Positions 9,437-18,765 of a DNA stretch of 64,000 bases are shown in pieces. Under the pieces are notes generated by a model. That model was given only the letters and a program-made list of their open reading frames with translations, made no database searches and was not told the origin of the DNA. The stretch lies in the NCBI GenBank assembly GCA_963796675.1, contig CAWCMS010000009.1, positions 1 to 64,000 on the forward strand, written 5' to 3'. Made by a program: the position numbers and the translations under genes. How positions within the stretch are numbered: the first letter of the stretch is position 1; every line of letters begins with the position of its first letter. Source of the DNA: CAWCDJ01 sp963796675 (GTDB lineage Bacteria; Acidobacteriota; Terriglobia; Bryobacterales; Bryobacteraceae).

Positions 9437-10105
9437 ATGAGAGACGTGCAAGACCGCTCGTTCTCAGCCCAGCTAGACTGCCACTACCTGCTCCAAACTC
9501 CTGAGGTTGTGGATCCCAAAACCCTGCTCGTCGTAACGCTTCATGGATTCGGGGCAAACCCTGAGGCGATGCTGGGCTTAACGGCGCGGCTGTTCAGTAT
9601 GCAACCAGTGATCGCCTCGCTCCAAGGGCCATACCAGTTCTTCCAAAATCCAAATCTCGAGGTGGGATACGGCTGGATCACCAACAAGCGCCCGGCCGAG
9701 TCCATCCGTCTCCACCAAGATATGGTGTCACACGCGTTGGAGGAAGTCGGCGCGGAATTCGGCATACCGCCCGCACGGCGGTTGTTACTCGGCTTCTCAC
9801 AGCCGGTGTCGCTGAATTACCGGTTCGCCGCGACGTGTCCCAATGCGATTCGCGGCGTCGTCGCAATTTGTGGCGGGCTGCCGAGCGACTGGGAAATCGC
9901 AGCCTACGGCCAGGTCAGTTCGGCGCTGTTGCATATCGCAAGGCGCGAGGACGAGTTTTACCCACCCGAGGTTACAGAGTATTATGCGGATCGGCTGAGA
10001 AGACGGGCTGAAGATGTGGAATCCCATTTGATCGACGGTGGCCACCGGATGCCCTCCAGCGGGAATCTCATAGTCGAGCCATGGCTTCGGCGTATTCTCG
10101 GGTGA
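9437..10105 (+). CDS. Alpha/beta hydrolase, phospholipase/carboxylesterase type
   Basis: This is a 222-aa cytosolic esterase of the carboxylesterase/thioesterase (YpfH/acyl-protein thioesterase-like) group. LHGFGANPEAM near residue 35 is the oxyanion-hole region. LLGFSQPVSLNY gives the nucleophile Ser121; the usual motif is GFSQG, so the Pro after Gln is unusual. DGGHRMPS near the C-terminus supplies the catalytic His, with an Asp/Glu expected in the RREDEFYPPE segment. There is no signal peptide. The substrate is not evident, and the gene has no obvious operon partner. Confidence 0.82.
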   Translation: MRDVQDRSFSAQLDCHYLLQTPEVVDPKTLLVVTLHGFGANPEAMLGLTARLFSMQPVIASLQGPYQFFQNPNLEVGYGWITNKRPAESIRLHQDMVSHALEEVGAEFGIPPARRLLLGFSQPVSLNYRFAATCPNAIRGVVAICGGLPSDWEIAAYGQVSSALLHIARREDEFYPPEVTEYYADRLRRRAEDVESHLIDGGHRMPSSGNLIVEPWLRRILG

Positions 10106-10401
10106 ACCATGGCCAATCGCGGTCGCGCGACGTGATTTTCTGAAAGGGAGATCAAGCCTCAGGGACCGTAGCGCCACGCTCATAGCGCCTTCCTCCAAAA
10201 TCGGGTTGAGCGGATCTGGCCGCAGAGCAGTTCGCAGGATTCGTCACCGCCAAAGGTGCTCGGGAGTTCATTGACAACGGGTAGCACTTGCGGGCGAGCC
10301 CGAACTCGGTTCGGCGGGATGCGCGTGATACGTCAATATCGGTACTCAATTGCCTGGCGGCCCATTTCCCCCGCCGACTGGGGCGGTGAGAGAATCAGTT
10401 C

Positions 10402-11817
10402 ATGCGAGCGCGGCTACAACGCGGCCAATCGCGCGGCGGGTGGGGGGCTGCTGTTACGTCATCGATTTGCATCCTACTGGTTGCACAGTCATGCGCGGCA
10501 CAAACTAGCCCTGCGCCCGGAACCATCCGCGGCACCGTCGCGGACTCCTCCGGATCGTTGGTGGAGGCCGCCATCGTCAGATTACAGGCGCCCGGGTCCA
10601 CTGCCCTGCGCACTACTCTTACCGACCAGACGGGCTCGTTCCACTTCTCCGCGGTCGAGCCCGGGGCCTACACCCTCACCATCACGGCTGGTGGTTTCAT
10701 GGACGAGAAGACCAATGTTTCCGTGGTTTCCGGGGAGAATCCACCGCTCCCTCCGGTCGTTCTGCAGATCGCACCCGCCATCAGCAAAGTGGATGTGACT
10801 CTGCCGCCGCACGAACTGGCCGTCCAGCAGGTGCACGCCGAGGAGAAACAGCGATTGCTCGGGATTGTTCCGAACTTCTACGTCACCTACGATCCGAATG
10901 CCGCGCCTTTGACCGCCGCCCAGAAATTTCACCTTGGGTTGCGAACCCTGATCGATCCGGAGACCATCCTGGGCAACGCAGCCGGCGCCGGAATCGAACA
11001 ATGGCGCAACACCACCGACCGGCAATTCGGCCAGGGGATGGAAGGGTACGGGAAGCGCTTTGGCGTGGACTACGCCGCCAGCGTCACCCACGTCTTGATC
11101 GGCCATACCCTCACCCAATCCGTGTTTCACCAGGATCCGCGCTACTTCTATAAAGGAACCGGCAGTCTCCGCTCACGATTTCTTTACGCCGTCGGGACCG
11201 CGTTCGTTGCCAAGGGCGATAACGGCCACTGGCAGCCCGACTACTCCGATATGATCGGAGGACTTGCCGCGCGGGAGATCTTATCCCCCCTCCACTCCTA
11301 CACCTCCCGCCCGGGACTGCGCGCTTTTCATGGTTTTCTGCTGGGTTTCAGCGGCAGGGCAACCGATCATCTGATACAGGAATTCGTCTACCGCTGGCTG
11401 ACGACCCATGTGCCGAAAACGGTGGCACGGCGGCAGCCCGTTCTGCGCGACGGCACCCCGGTGCCGCTGTTTTCCGTAGAGGACCTGCGTTCCGCCACGA
11501 CGGGAACCGCGAGGCCGGTTACCTTCGTGCTTTCCAAAGACCTGGAGGCAGGCGGTGTCATCGCCGCCAAAGCCGGGACCAAAGTAGAGGGCCAGGTCAC
11601 TTCCACAGCCGCGCCGTCCGCCTCAGGCGCGGTCGATTCCATGCACCTTTCGGTGGAAAACGTACACCTCAAGATCGGCGAGACGGAAGTTCCGCTGAGA
11701 AGCACGCCGCAGAAAGCGGGCACCGGTGTCCTGGAATATCATTGGCTGGAAGACACCGGCCGCATCGCGTTGGTCCTGTATGTCGCCAGGGATGTAACAC
11801 TCGCACCGACCCGGTAG
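10402..11817 (+). CDS. Secreted protein with N-terminal carboxypeptidase-regulatory-like domain
   Basis: This is a 471-aa exported protein. A signal peptide near residues 18-34 (SSICILLVAQSCAAQ) is followed by a CarboxypepD_reg-like beta-sandwich (GTIRGTVADSSGSLVEA, then GSFHFSAVEPGAYTLTI) at about 40-110. The remaining 350 residues form a domain without recognised catalytic residues (QDPRYFYKGTGSLRSR, then TDHLIQEFVYRWLT), ending in a beta-rich part. Similar architectures are frequent in Acidobacteriota outer-envelope proteins. Its role is unknown; a scaffold or binding protein is possible. Confidence 0.7.
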   Translation: MRARLQRGQSRGGWGAAVTSSICILLVAQSCAAQTSPAPGTIRGTVADSSGSLVEAAIVRLQAPGSTALRTTLTDQTGSFHFSAVEPGAYTLTITAGGFMDEKTNVSVVSGENPPLPPVVLQIAPAISKVDVTLPPHELAVQQVHAEEKQRLLGIVPNFYVTYDPNAAPLTAAQKFHLGLRTLIDPETILGNAAGAGIEQWRNTTDRQFGQGMEGYGKRFGVDYAASVTHVLIGHTLTQSVFHQDPRYFYKGTGSLRSRFLYAVGTAFVAKGDNGHWQPDYSDMIGGLAAREILSPLHSYTSRPGLRAFHGFLLGFSGRATDHLIQEFVYRWLTTHVPKTVARRQPVLRDGTPVPLFSVEDLRSATTGTARPVTFVLSKDLEAGGVIAAKAGTKVEGQVTSTAAPSASGAVDSMHLSVENVHLKIGETEVPLRSTPQKAGTGVLEYHWLEDTGRIALVLYVARDVTLAPTR

Positions 11818-12535
11818 CGCCTACCGGCCCTCCTCACGCCTTCAGGCAGAGCTCTGAAATGGCTACGGCCCGCCTTACCCAGTAATCCCAATTGTGTTAG
11901 CCAAAGCCGCAGAGGCGAGCGAGGGCGCTCCAACGCAATGAGAATCAGCGAGGAGAGAGCAGAGTTTCCTTCGTCTGTTCGGTCTTAATTCGAGATCGTG
12001 CGCTGTTCCGACGTCGCGCAAAACGAGATCGCGGGTGCAGCACGGACGTTCTACCGGGACGGTGTGCGGGGAGCGTATGCGAGGATCGGGGCCGTGAGAA
12101 AGGCCTGCCGACGTTGTCCCGAGCGAATGGCTTGAGAACGAGAAGAAGAAGAAACCTGCCGCTGCCTACGTGCCCTCGGCCGATCCCCCATGCCTGCCCG
12201 TCTGTCCCGGTTAGCCTCATTCGCCGGGACGGATAGGATAGCCGATACCCACTGGTGCTCAAGTGTCCAGCGGGCAATACCGGGCAATGAGGGTCGGGAA
12301 CCGGGGTATTTCCGGCATTCCTGGCAACCAAGAATCAGTAACATGCAGCTGATAATAAAGGCTTTACTAAACGAATCCCTCTCTCTCCGCCAGAATCGAC
12401 CCGCGATATACACCAAGGTCTGTGATCGCTTCTTCCGCGATTCCGAAGCCGGCGTTACCGTTGACACCTTACTTGCGCCTGGCGCGGCACCTCGGGACCT
12501 TCGCGACGAATCTCTCTCCTGTTGATCATCACATC
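11818..12535. other. Intergenic region without recognisable gene
   Basis: About 720 bases lie between the secreted CarboxypepD_reg protein and the PadR promoter. The short open frames on both strands (for example 12190-12525) have low-complexity arginine- or serine-rich translations, no ribosome sites and no motifs. No tRNA, repeat or strong hairpin was recognised. A small RNA cannot be excluded. Confidence 0.4.
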
Positions 12536-12566
12536 TTGACAGTCATAATGTAGGAAGTCTATCCTA
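12536..12566 (+). promoter_or_regulatory. Promoter with palindromic operator for the PadR-ADOP operon
   Basis: TTGACA at 12536-12541 is a perfect -35 element, followed after 18 nt by TATCCT at 12560-12565 as the -10. Across the -10 lies an inverted repeat, TAGGA (12551-12555), six bases, TCCTA (12562-12566). Its placement over the -10 of a PadR gene fits autorepression by PadR dimers. The operator role is inferred. Confidence 0.6.
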
Positions 12567-12591
12567 AGTACTCACTCTTCCGGGAGCACTC

Positions 12592-12927
12592 ATGAACGAG
12601 GCGAACACAGACATCATCCAGGGCACGCTGGACATGCTGATTCTCAACGCACTGAGCCTTGAGCCGATGCATGGCTTCGGAATTGCACGCCGCATTGAGC
12701 AGGTATCGCGCGGCGTATTCAAGGCGAATCCCGGCTCCCTGCTTACGGCATTCCAGCGGCTGGAGCGGATGGGGTGGCTCGATTCCGAGTGGCGCCAGAC
12801 CGATAACGCGCGCCGGGCGAAGTTTTACCGGCTCACACGGTCGGGGCGCAAGCAGCTCGAAATCGAAACCGCCAACTGGAACCGCCGGATCACAGCGATG
12901 GCACGTCTCCTGAAGGCGGAGGGATAG
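12592..12927 (+). CDS. PadR family transcriptional regulator
   Basis: This is a 111-aa winged-helix repressor. IIQGTLDMLILNALSL and MHGFGIARRIEQ begin the PadR DNA-binding domain, SLLTAFQRLERMGWL is the recognition-helix region, and RRAKFYRLTRSGRKQL is the wing. The short C-terminal helix (ETANWNRRITAMARLL) would mediate dimerisation. GGGAG lies 6 nt before the ATG. It sits 2 nt upstream of the ADOP permease gene, the characteristic acidobacterial pairing, and probably represses the operon in response to an unknown ligand or membrane signal. Confidence 0.93.
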   Translation: MNEANTDIIQGTLDMLILNALSLEPMHGFGIARRIEQVSRGVFKANPGSLLTAFQRLERMGWLDSEWRQTDNARRAKFYRLTRSGRKQLEIETANWNRRITAMARLLKAEG

Positions 12928-12929
12928 CG

Positions 12930-15593
12930 ATGTCGCTGTGGCGTCAGATTACGCGCGGCCTGCGCGTGCTCGGGAAACGGAAAGCCAACGACCGGGACAT
13001 CTCCGATGAAGTCGATCACTATCTGGAGGAAGCCACTGCTGCGTTGGTCGCCCGAGGCCTCTCCCCCGAAGAGGCGCGACGAGCGGCACGCCTGGAACTG
13101 GGCGGCGCGACAGCGGTATGCGAGCAAGTCCGCGGCTATGGATGGGAAAACAGCGTGGAAACTCTGGTTGCCGATCTTCGATACGCCGCTCGCATCCTGG
13201 CTCGAAATCCCGGTTTTACGCTGGTGGCCGTCGTCACCCTGGCGCTCGGCATCGGCATCAATACCGCCCTCTTCAGTGCGATCAACACCTTGCTCCTGAA
13301 GCCGCTGCCTTATCCTGCTCCTGACCGGTTGGCCGCGTTGTTCGAAGCCGATGCGAAAGATCTCAATTCGAAGAATGATGTGTCCGCGCCGAATTTCCTC
13401 GACTGGCGCCGGCTGAACCGTTCTTTCGAAGGGCTCGCGCTCTTTAATCTGTCCGAATACGACCTGTCGTCGAGCGGCCAGACGGCGGAGCGTGTATCCG
13501 GGTCGCGCGTTTCGGCTGGATTTTTCCGCGTCTTGGGCGTCCAGCCGTTCCTTGGGCGTGGATTCCTTCCCGAGGAGGAACAGGGAGGCCGCGACCGCGA
13601 GGTGGTCATCGATTATGACCTCTGGACTCGCCGCTACCAGGGCGACCCGGGCCTGGTTGGGCGGCTTATCAAGATCAATGGCGAGACCTATACAGTGGTT
13701 GGCGTCATGCCCCGCTCATTCCGGTTCCAGTTCTGGAGCCAGCCGCAGCATTTGTGGATTCCCGTGGGCTATACGGCCGGTGATCGGGAGCGAGGCAACC
13801 ATTCGTTTCTGGTCATCGGCCGCCTGAAGTCCGGAATTGCCATCGAGTCGGCAAGCGTCGAAATGGCACTGATCGGACGCCAACTCGCAGCGGACTATTC
13901 GGACGACGACAGTGGACGAACCATTGCGGTCGACCCGCTCGGCGAACTGGGAACAGAAGGGCTGCGGTCGATGCTCGTGTCGCTGTTCGCCGCCTTCGGA
14001 TTCGTGCTCCTGATTGCCTGCGTCAACGTGGCGAATCTGTTGCTGGTCCGCGCCGCCGGGAGAGAGAAAGAGTTCTCCTTGCGTTGCGCTCTGGGAGCCG
14101 GACGCGTCCGCGTGATTCGGCAACTGGTGACCGAAAGCCTGCTGCTCGCTTTGTTGGGCGGCGGCGCCGGAGTCATTCTGGCGTTTGCCACCAGTGGATA
14201 TCTGATCCACATTCTTCCGGCTGGATTTCGGTTCCTGCCGCTGCGGCCGCTGGATGAGATCGCCGTCGATGGCCGGGTACTGGGCTTCGCCCTGGGCGTA
14301 TCGTGTTTGTGCGGCTGCCTCTTCGGCCTCGCGCCCGCTCTCAGCGCATTTCGCAGCGGTTTGAGCGACCGGCTTAAGCTGGGAGGCCGCTCGGGCACCA
14401 ACGCACGCGCGAACCGGCTCCGCTACGCGCTGGTGACCTCGGAAGTGACGCTCACCATGGTAGTGCTGGCGTGCGCCGGATTGATGATCGCCAGCATGGT
14501 GCGGCTGCTCGGCGTCAAACCGGGCTTCGATCCGAACCACGTCTTAACAATGAATGTCGTGTCGCCGCAGATTGATCTGTATAACGGCCCTCCGGTCCGG
14601 CCACGCTTTTGCCTCGACCTGGCGGGGCAGGTTCAGGCGCTGCCCGGTGTGGTTTCGGCCAGCAGCGTTGCGCAACTCCCACTGCGCGGCGGAGCGGCAC
14701 GCAGCTTTTACATCGAAGGCCGCGAGGTCCCCGAGGGCAAGAAAGCTCCGGGCGCTTATTATGACGTCGCCTGCCCCGACTACTTCCGCACCATGCGGAT
14801 TCCGCTGCTCGAAGGCCGCGAATTCTCCGTCAAAGACGCCCTAGCGTCGCAACAGGTCGTGATGATCAATCAGACGATGGCACGGCAATTCTGGCCCAAC
14901 GAGGGCCCCATCGGCAAGCGGATTCAGATCCTGCCGGTCCATCCGGACACGCCATGGCTTACCGTCGTGGGCGTTTACGGGGATGTACACAAGCGGGGCC
15001 TCGACTCCGAGCCGGGGCCCGAGTTCTTCCGGCCCTATACCCAGGCCGCATGGCCGCAGATGACGGTTGTCGTGCGGACCGCGGGAACTCCGCTATCGCT
15101 CGCGCATGCGGTTCGGCTGGCGCTGGCGAAGTTAGATCCCGATCGTGCGGCTTCCGAGCCGGAGTCGCTTGCGGAGGTCGTCCAAATGTCGGTGGCGGAC
15201 CGCCGATTCCTGATGCTGATATTCGGAAGCCTGGCTGCTCTGGCCCTGACTCTGTCGGCCGTCGGGATTGCCGGGGTGATCGGGTACTCGGTCGCGCAGC
15301 GCCGCAGCGAAATCGGCATCCGGGTGGCGCTCGGTGCGAGCCGTTTCGACGTCTTGCGGCTGATCGTCGGGCAGGGCTTGCGGTGGTCGATCGCCGGGGT
15401 GGTACTCGGACTCGCCGCGTCGCTCGCGGTGAGCCGGTTACTAGCTGGTATGTTGTACGGCGTGCGGCCGGCCGATCCGTCGATTCTCGCGGGCGTAGCA
15501 ACTCTGCTCACATTGGTCGCGACTCTGGCCAGCTGGTTGCCGGCGCGGCGTGCGGCGAATGCCGATCCGGTAACTGCCTTGCGCTACGAGTAG
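12930..15593 (+). CDS. ADOP family permease (acidobacterial duplicated orphan permease; MacB/FtsX-like)
   Basis: This is an 887-aa membrane protein with two FtsX-type permease modules. The N-terminal prefix (residues 20-72; DEVDHYLEEATAALVARGLS, then EEARRAARLELGG) is the permease-prefix domain. The first MacB-like periplasmic core follows TM1 (about 96-118, VVTLALGIGINTALFSA). A three-helix FtsX block begins with LLIACVNVANLLLVRAAGRE. The second half repeats core and FtsX block, ending with RRSEIGIRVALGASRFDVLR and LPARRAANADPVTALRYE. No ATPase is encoded next to it, hence 'orphan'. Its partner ATPase and substrate are unknown. Co-transcription with PadR is almost certain (2-nt gap). Confidence 0.92.
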   Translation: MSLWRQITRGLRVLGKRKANDRDISDEVDHYLEEATAALVARGLSPEEARRAARLELGGATAVCEQVRGYGWENSVETLVADLRYAARILARNPGFTLVAVVTLALGIGINTALFSAINTLLLKPLPYPAPDRLAALFEADAKDLNSKNDVSAPNFLDWRRLNRSFEGLALFNLSEYDLSSSGQTAERVSGSRVSAGFFRVLGVQPFLGRGFLPEEEQGGRDREVVIDYDLWTRRYQGDPGLVGRLIKINGETYTVVGVMPRSFRFQFWSQPQHLWIPVGYTAGDRERGNHSFLVIGRLKSGIAIESASVEMALIGRQLAADYSDDDSGRTIAVDPLGELGTEGLRSMLVSLFAAFGFVLLIACVNVANLLLVRAAGREKEFSLRCALGAGRVRVIRQLVTESLLLALLGGGAGVILAFATSGYLIHILPAGFRFLPLRPLDEIAVDGRVLGFALGVSCLCGCLFGLAPALSAFRSGLSDRLKLGGRSGTNARANRLRYALVTSEVTLTMVVLACAGLMIASMVRLLGVKPGFDPNHVLTMNVVSPQIDLYNGPPVRPRFCLDLAGQVQALPGVVSASSVAQLPLRGGAARSFYIEGREVPEGKKAPGAYYDVACPDYFRTMRIPLLEGREFSVKDALASQQVVMINQTMARQFWPNEGPIGKRIQILPVHPDTPWLTVVGVYGDVHKRGLDSEPGPEFFRPYTQAAWPQMTVVVRTAGTPLSLAHAVRLALAKLDPDRAASEPESLAEVVQMSVADRRFLMLIFGSLAALALTLSAVGIAGVIGYSVAQRRSEIGIRVALGASRFDVLRLIVGQGLRWSIAGVVLGLAASLAVSRLLAGMLYGVRPADPSILAGVATLLTLVATLASWLPARRAANADPVTALRYE

Positions 15594-15645
15594 TCGGCTC
15601 GAGCCGGACAGCCCGGGGGACGCGCACGTTATCATTAAAAATGGC

Positions 15646-16566
15646 ATGGCATTGATCCTCGACGGCAATCGTGTCCGCGATGACATCAAGAACGAACTGA
15701 AGCCTCGTGTTGCGGCGCTCTCCGCACAGGGGCGGCCTCCGGGACTCGCGGTGGTCCTGGTGGGCAACAACCCGGCATCCGAAATTTACGTCCGCAACAA
15801 AATCAAGGCCTGTCACGACCTCGGCATTTATTCGGAATCGATCACTCCCCCCGACAGCATCTCGACCGCCGAACTGCTCGATATTGTCGAGCGCCTCAAC
15901 GGGCGCCCCGAGATCGACGGCATCCTGGTGCAGCTTCCCCTGCCTGCGCAGGTCGATACCAAGCGCATCCTGCTGGCCGTTTCGCCGGAGAAAGATGTCG
16001 ATGGCTTCCACCCGATGAACGTCGGCAAGCTGGTCGCCGGACTTCCCGGTCCGCGCGCGTGCACGCCGGCGGGCATCATCGAAATTCTGAAGCGGTATCA
16101 GATCCCCATCGCCGGGAAGCGCGCAGTCGTGGTGGGGCGCAGCGACATCGTCGGCAAGCCGGTCGCCATGCTGTTGCTGCACGAGCACGCCACGGTCACG
16201 ATCTGCCACTCGAAGACGCCGGATCTTGCGGCGGTCTGCCGTGAGGGCGAAATTCTGGTCGCGGCGATGGGACGCCCGGCTGCGATCACCGCGGAGCATA
16301 TCCGTCCCGGCGCCACCGTGATCGACGTGGGCACCACGCGCATCGAGTCGAGGGACGAGGTCGCCCGGATCTTCCGCAATTCCGAGGAGCGGCTGGCCGC
16401 TTTCGACAAGCGTGGCAACGTGCTGGTGGGCGACGTCAACCCGCTCGATATGGCGGAGAAGGCGTCGGCCTATACGCCGGTGCCGGGCGGCGTGGGGCCG
16501 CTGACGATCGCCATGCTGATGGTCAATACGGTGGCCTCCGCGGAACGCCGCGCCGCCCAATGCTGA
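15646..16566 (+). CDS. folD: Bifunctional methylenetetrahydrofolate dehydrogenase/methenyltetrahydrofolate cyclohydrolase
   Basis: FolD interconverts 5,10-methylene-, 5,10-methenyl- and 10-formyl-tetrahydrofolate in one-carbon metabolism, using NADP. This 306-aa protein has the active-site YVRNKIKACHDLGI segment with the catalytic Lys, DGILVQLPLP, the NADP-binding VVGRSDIVGKPVAMLLL, and the C-terminal signature PGGVGPLTIAMLM. No Shine-Dalgarno is visible. A TATCAT box at 15630-15635 ends 10 nt before the ATG, so the transcript may be nearly leaderless. The coaE gene overlaps its 3' end by 7 nt, and an HtrA gene follows. Confidence 0.96.
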   Translation: MALILDGNRVRDDIKNELKPRVAALSAQGRPPGLAVVLVGNNPASEIYVRNKIKACHDLGIYSESITPPDSISTAELLDIVERLNGRPEIDGILVQLPLPAQVDTKRILLAVSPEKDVDGFHPMNVGKLVAGLPGPRACTPAGIIEILKRYQIPIAGKRAVVVGRSDIVGKPVAMLLLHEHATVTICHSKTPDLAAVCREGEILVAAMGRPAAITAEHIRPGATVIDVGTTRIESRDEVARIFRNSEERLAAFDKRGNVLVGDVNPLDMAEKASAYTPVPGGVGPLTIAMLMVNTVASAERRAAQC

Positions 16567-17165
16567 AGGTCGGCCTGACGGGAGGCATCGCCTGCGGGAA
16601 GTCATTCGTCGGGGAGGCGTTGGCCCGCTGTGGATGCCTGGTGATTGAGCTGGACGAGCTGGGCCACCAGGTTCTGGCCCGCGACGGAGAGGCTTACCAC
16701 GCCGTGCTCGAGGAGTTCGGCCCGGAGATTCTCGGACCGGAAGGAGAGATCGACCGGCGCGCACTGGCATCCCGGGTTTTCGGCGACCCCGTTCGGCTGG
16801 AGCGGCTCAACAGCCTGGTGCATCCGCCGGTTCACCGGCGTGAAGTGGAGCTGATGGCCGATTATGCCCGGCTCGAACCGAAAGGGATTGTGGTGGTGGA
16901 AGCGGCCATTTTGATCGAAACCGGCAGCTACCGCCGCTATGACAAAATTGTCCTGGTGACCTGCCGGGAAGAGCAGCAAATGGAGCGCGCGATGCGGCGC
17001 GAGGGCGCCGCCGAGACCGATGTCCGGGCCCGCCTGAGCCGGCAGATGCCCCTGGCCGAGAAACGAAAGTTCGCCGATTTCGTCATAGATACATCGGGAG
17101 AAAAAGAGGATACGCTGCGGCAAACCCGTGCCGTCTACGAAGCTTTACGGAGAATTGAATCATGA
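16560..17165 (+). CDS. coaE: Dephospho-CoA kinase
   Basis: This 201-aa enzyme catalyses the last step of coenzyme A synthesis, ATP-dependent phosphorylation of the 3'-hydroxyl of dephospho-CoA. The P-loop GGIACGKS lies at residues 8-15, followed by the substrate-binding DELGHQVL, a lid-like ALASRVFGDPVRLERLN stretch, and KIVLVTCREEQQMERAMRR. Length and motif order are normal. It overlaps folD by 7 nt and the following protease gene by 4 nt, so the three are probably one transcript. Confidence 0.94.
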   Translation: MLKVGLTGGIACGKSFVGEALARCGCLVIELDELGHQVLARDGEAYHAVLEEFGPEILGPEGEIDRRALASRVFGDPVRLERLNSLVHPPVHRREVELMADYARLEPKGIVVVEAAILIETGSYRRYDKIVLVTCREEQQMERAMRREGAAETDVRARLSRQMPLAEKRKFADFVIDTSGEKEDTLRQTRAVYEALRRIES

Positions 17166-18307
17166 AAGTTTTGCGACCGTTCGCCCTGGCAGCCGCCCTG
17201 GTGGCGGTGTTTTTGTATCTCACTTCCGCCTCGCACTGGGACGTGGGCAAGGTATTGCGGCCGGCGGGCGGGTTTGAGCGGCTCTGGTCCGAGCCGGCGG
17301 CTGCCGCGGCGGGCGGATATACGCCCGACGAGCAGAACAATATCGATATCTATCACGGCTCCCGTGACGCAACGGTCAATATCACGTCGATTGTGGTGCA
17401 GGAGGATTGGTTCTGGGGCGCCACCCAGGGCAAAGGCGCGGGGTCCGGCTTTATTATTAATCCGGACGGCCAGATTCTGACGAATTACCACGTGGTACGC
17501 GGCACAGCCCAGCTGACCGTAACCCTGGCCGACAAAAAAAGCTTCAAAGCGCGCATCCTGGGCACGGACCAGCGCAACGACCTGGCGCTCATCAAGATCG
17601 ATGCCGGCAGGAAACTGCCTTCCCTCAAGCTGGGAGATTCCGACCACCTGATAGTCGGCCAGAAGGTGCTGGCCATCGGCAATCCGTTCGGTTTCGGCGG
17701 CACCCTGACAACCGGTATCGTGAGTTCGCTCGACCGCAGTATCGAAACGGAAGAAGAGCGCCTGGAAGGCATGATCCAAACCGACGCCGCCATCAATCCC
17801 GGAAACAGCGGCGGCCCACTGCTCGATTCACACGGAAATGTGATCGCGATTAATACGGCGATTTACGGACCGCAGGGAAATATCGGCCTCGGTTTCGCGC
17901 TGCCGATCAATCGCGCGAAGGGGATGCTGGACGAGTTCGCGAAGAGCGGGCACGTCTCGCCGCCGGTGCTGGGCATCAGCGTCTTGCCGGTGTCTGGCGA
18001 TCTCGCAGACATGCTCGGACTGCCGGAGGAAGGCGGACTGCTGATCCAGTCCATCGATCCGGGCTCGCCGGCCGAAGAAGCGGGATTGCGCGGCCCCACG
18101 CGGCGCGTGATTGTTTCCAATTATCCGGTTGGCATCGGAGGCGATTTGATTGTCGCAATCGACGGGCAGCCGGTGGAAGGCACCCGTTCCCTGCAGCGAG
18201 TCATGAGCCAGAAACACGGCGGGGACTGGTTGAATCTGACGGTCCTTCGCAATCGCGGCAAGCAGGAGATTAAGGTGAAATTGGGATCGGCGCCGCAGCG
18301 TCTCTGA
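17162..18307 (+). CDS. HtrA/DegP-like periplasmic serine protease with one PDZ domain
   Basis: This is a 381-aa S1C protease for envelope protein quality control. An N-terminal hydrophobic segment (residues 5-24) acts as a signal or anchor. The catalytic triad is His110 (TNYHVV), Asp140 (RNDLALIKID) and Ser216 (NPGNSGGPLL). A single PDZ domain follows (about 275-375; GGLLIQSIDPGSPAEEAGL). Most close DegP proteins have two PDZ domains; one fits the DegS-like subgroup, whose job is regulated cleavage of anti-sigma factors. It overlaps coaE by 4 nt and is followed by a strong terminator. Confidence 0.93.
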   Translation: MKVLRPFALAAALVAVFLYLTSASHWDVGKVLRPAGGFERLWSEPAAAAAGGYTPDEQNNIDIYHGSRDATVNITSIVVQEDWFWGATQGKGAGSGFIINPDGQILTNYHVVRGTAQLTVTLADKKSFKARILGTDQRNDLALIKIDAGRKLPSLKLGDSDHLIVGQKVLAIGNPFGFGGTLTTGIVSSLDRSIETEEERLEGMIQTDAAINPGNSGGPLLDSHGNVIAINTAIYGPQGNIGLGFALPINRAKGMLDEFAKSGHVSPPVLGISVLPVSGDLADMLGLPEEGGLLIQSIDPGSPAEEAGLRGPTRRVIVSNYPVGIGGDLIVAIDGQPVEGTRSLQRVMSQKHGGDWLNLTVLRNRGKQEIKVKLGSAPQRL

Positions 18308-18324
18308 CGATTCGCGCGCCAAGA

Positions 18325-18370
18325 CACAAAAAGGGCCGGAGATCCGCACTGATCTCCGGCCCTTTTTGTG
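18325..18370. terminator. Strong bidirectional intrinsic terminator
   Basis: A perfect 20-bp inverted repeat (18325-18344 and 18351-18370) has a 6-nt loop (CGCACT). The GC-rich core GGGCCGGAGATC is flanked by A5 on one side and T5 on the other, so it can terminate transcription in both directions: the HtrA operon on the plus strand and the small AT-hook-like gene on the minus strand. Confidence 0.9.
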
Positions 18371-18382
18371 ATAGGCAGCGGC

Positions 18383-18601
18383 TTAGGCGACTGCAGAACC
18401 CTTGGCAGCGCTCGCCGTGCTGACTTTATTCTTGCTTCCCGGCGGGCGTCCGCGGCGCTTCGTGGTGACTTCCGCCATCCATGCCGGCGGTCTTCCACGG
18501 CGGCGTCCCCGGCCCCGCGCGAGACGCTCCAGGCTCAAAATAGCCTCTTCGATCTGCTGACGTTCCTCGCGCAGCTCGGAAAGGATCTTACTGACGTCCA
18601 T
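18383..18601 (-). CDS. Small AT-hook-like DNA-binding protein candidate
   Basis: This is a 72-aa basic protein. The N-terminal half is an acidic/basic coiled helix (ILSELREERQQIEEAIL). The C-terminal half holds two RGRPP-type AT-hook cores, GRRRGRPPAWM and KRRGRPPGSKNK, which typically insert into the minor groove of AT-rich DNA. GGGAGGG lies 6 nt before ATG 18601, which is preferred over TTG 18604. It has a free-standing gene with its own terminator. It may be a nucleoid-associated or regulatory protein; function not demonstrated. Confidence 0.72.
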   Translation of the reverse strand: MDVSKILSELREERQQIEEAILSLERLARGRGRRRGRPPAWMAEVTTKRRGRPPGSKNKVSTASAAKGSAVA

Positions 18602-18765
18602 CAAATTGCCCTCCCGGCCGTGAATGCCGCTTCGCGGGTTGCCGCGGCCGAATCTGCACTGTGGTCAGTGTCTGCTCTAATTTTCTACCCAATGCGCGCG
18701 AATTTCAATAGAAAGGAAGAAAATGGCAAGGGCGAAATTGCACGCCATAGTACGGAACGTTATGC

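Noticed and set aside
12190..12525. A 111-codon open frame upstream of PadR
   Set aside because: No ribosome site, no motif, and composition like random translation.
13716..14540. A 274-codon open frame antisense to the ADOP permease
   Set aside because: Gln/Ala/His-rich antisense translation without motifs; the permease is unambiguous.
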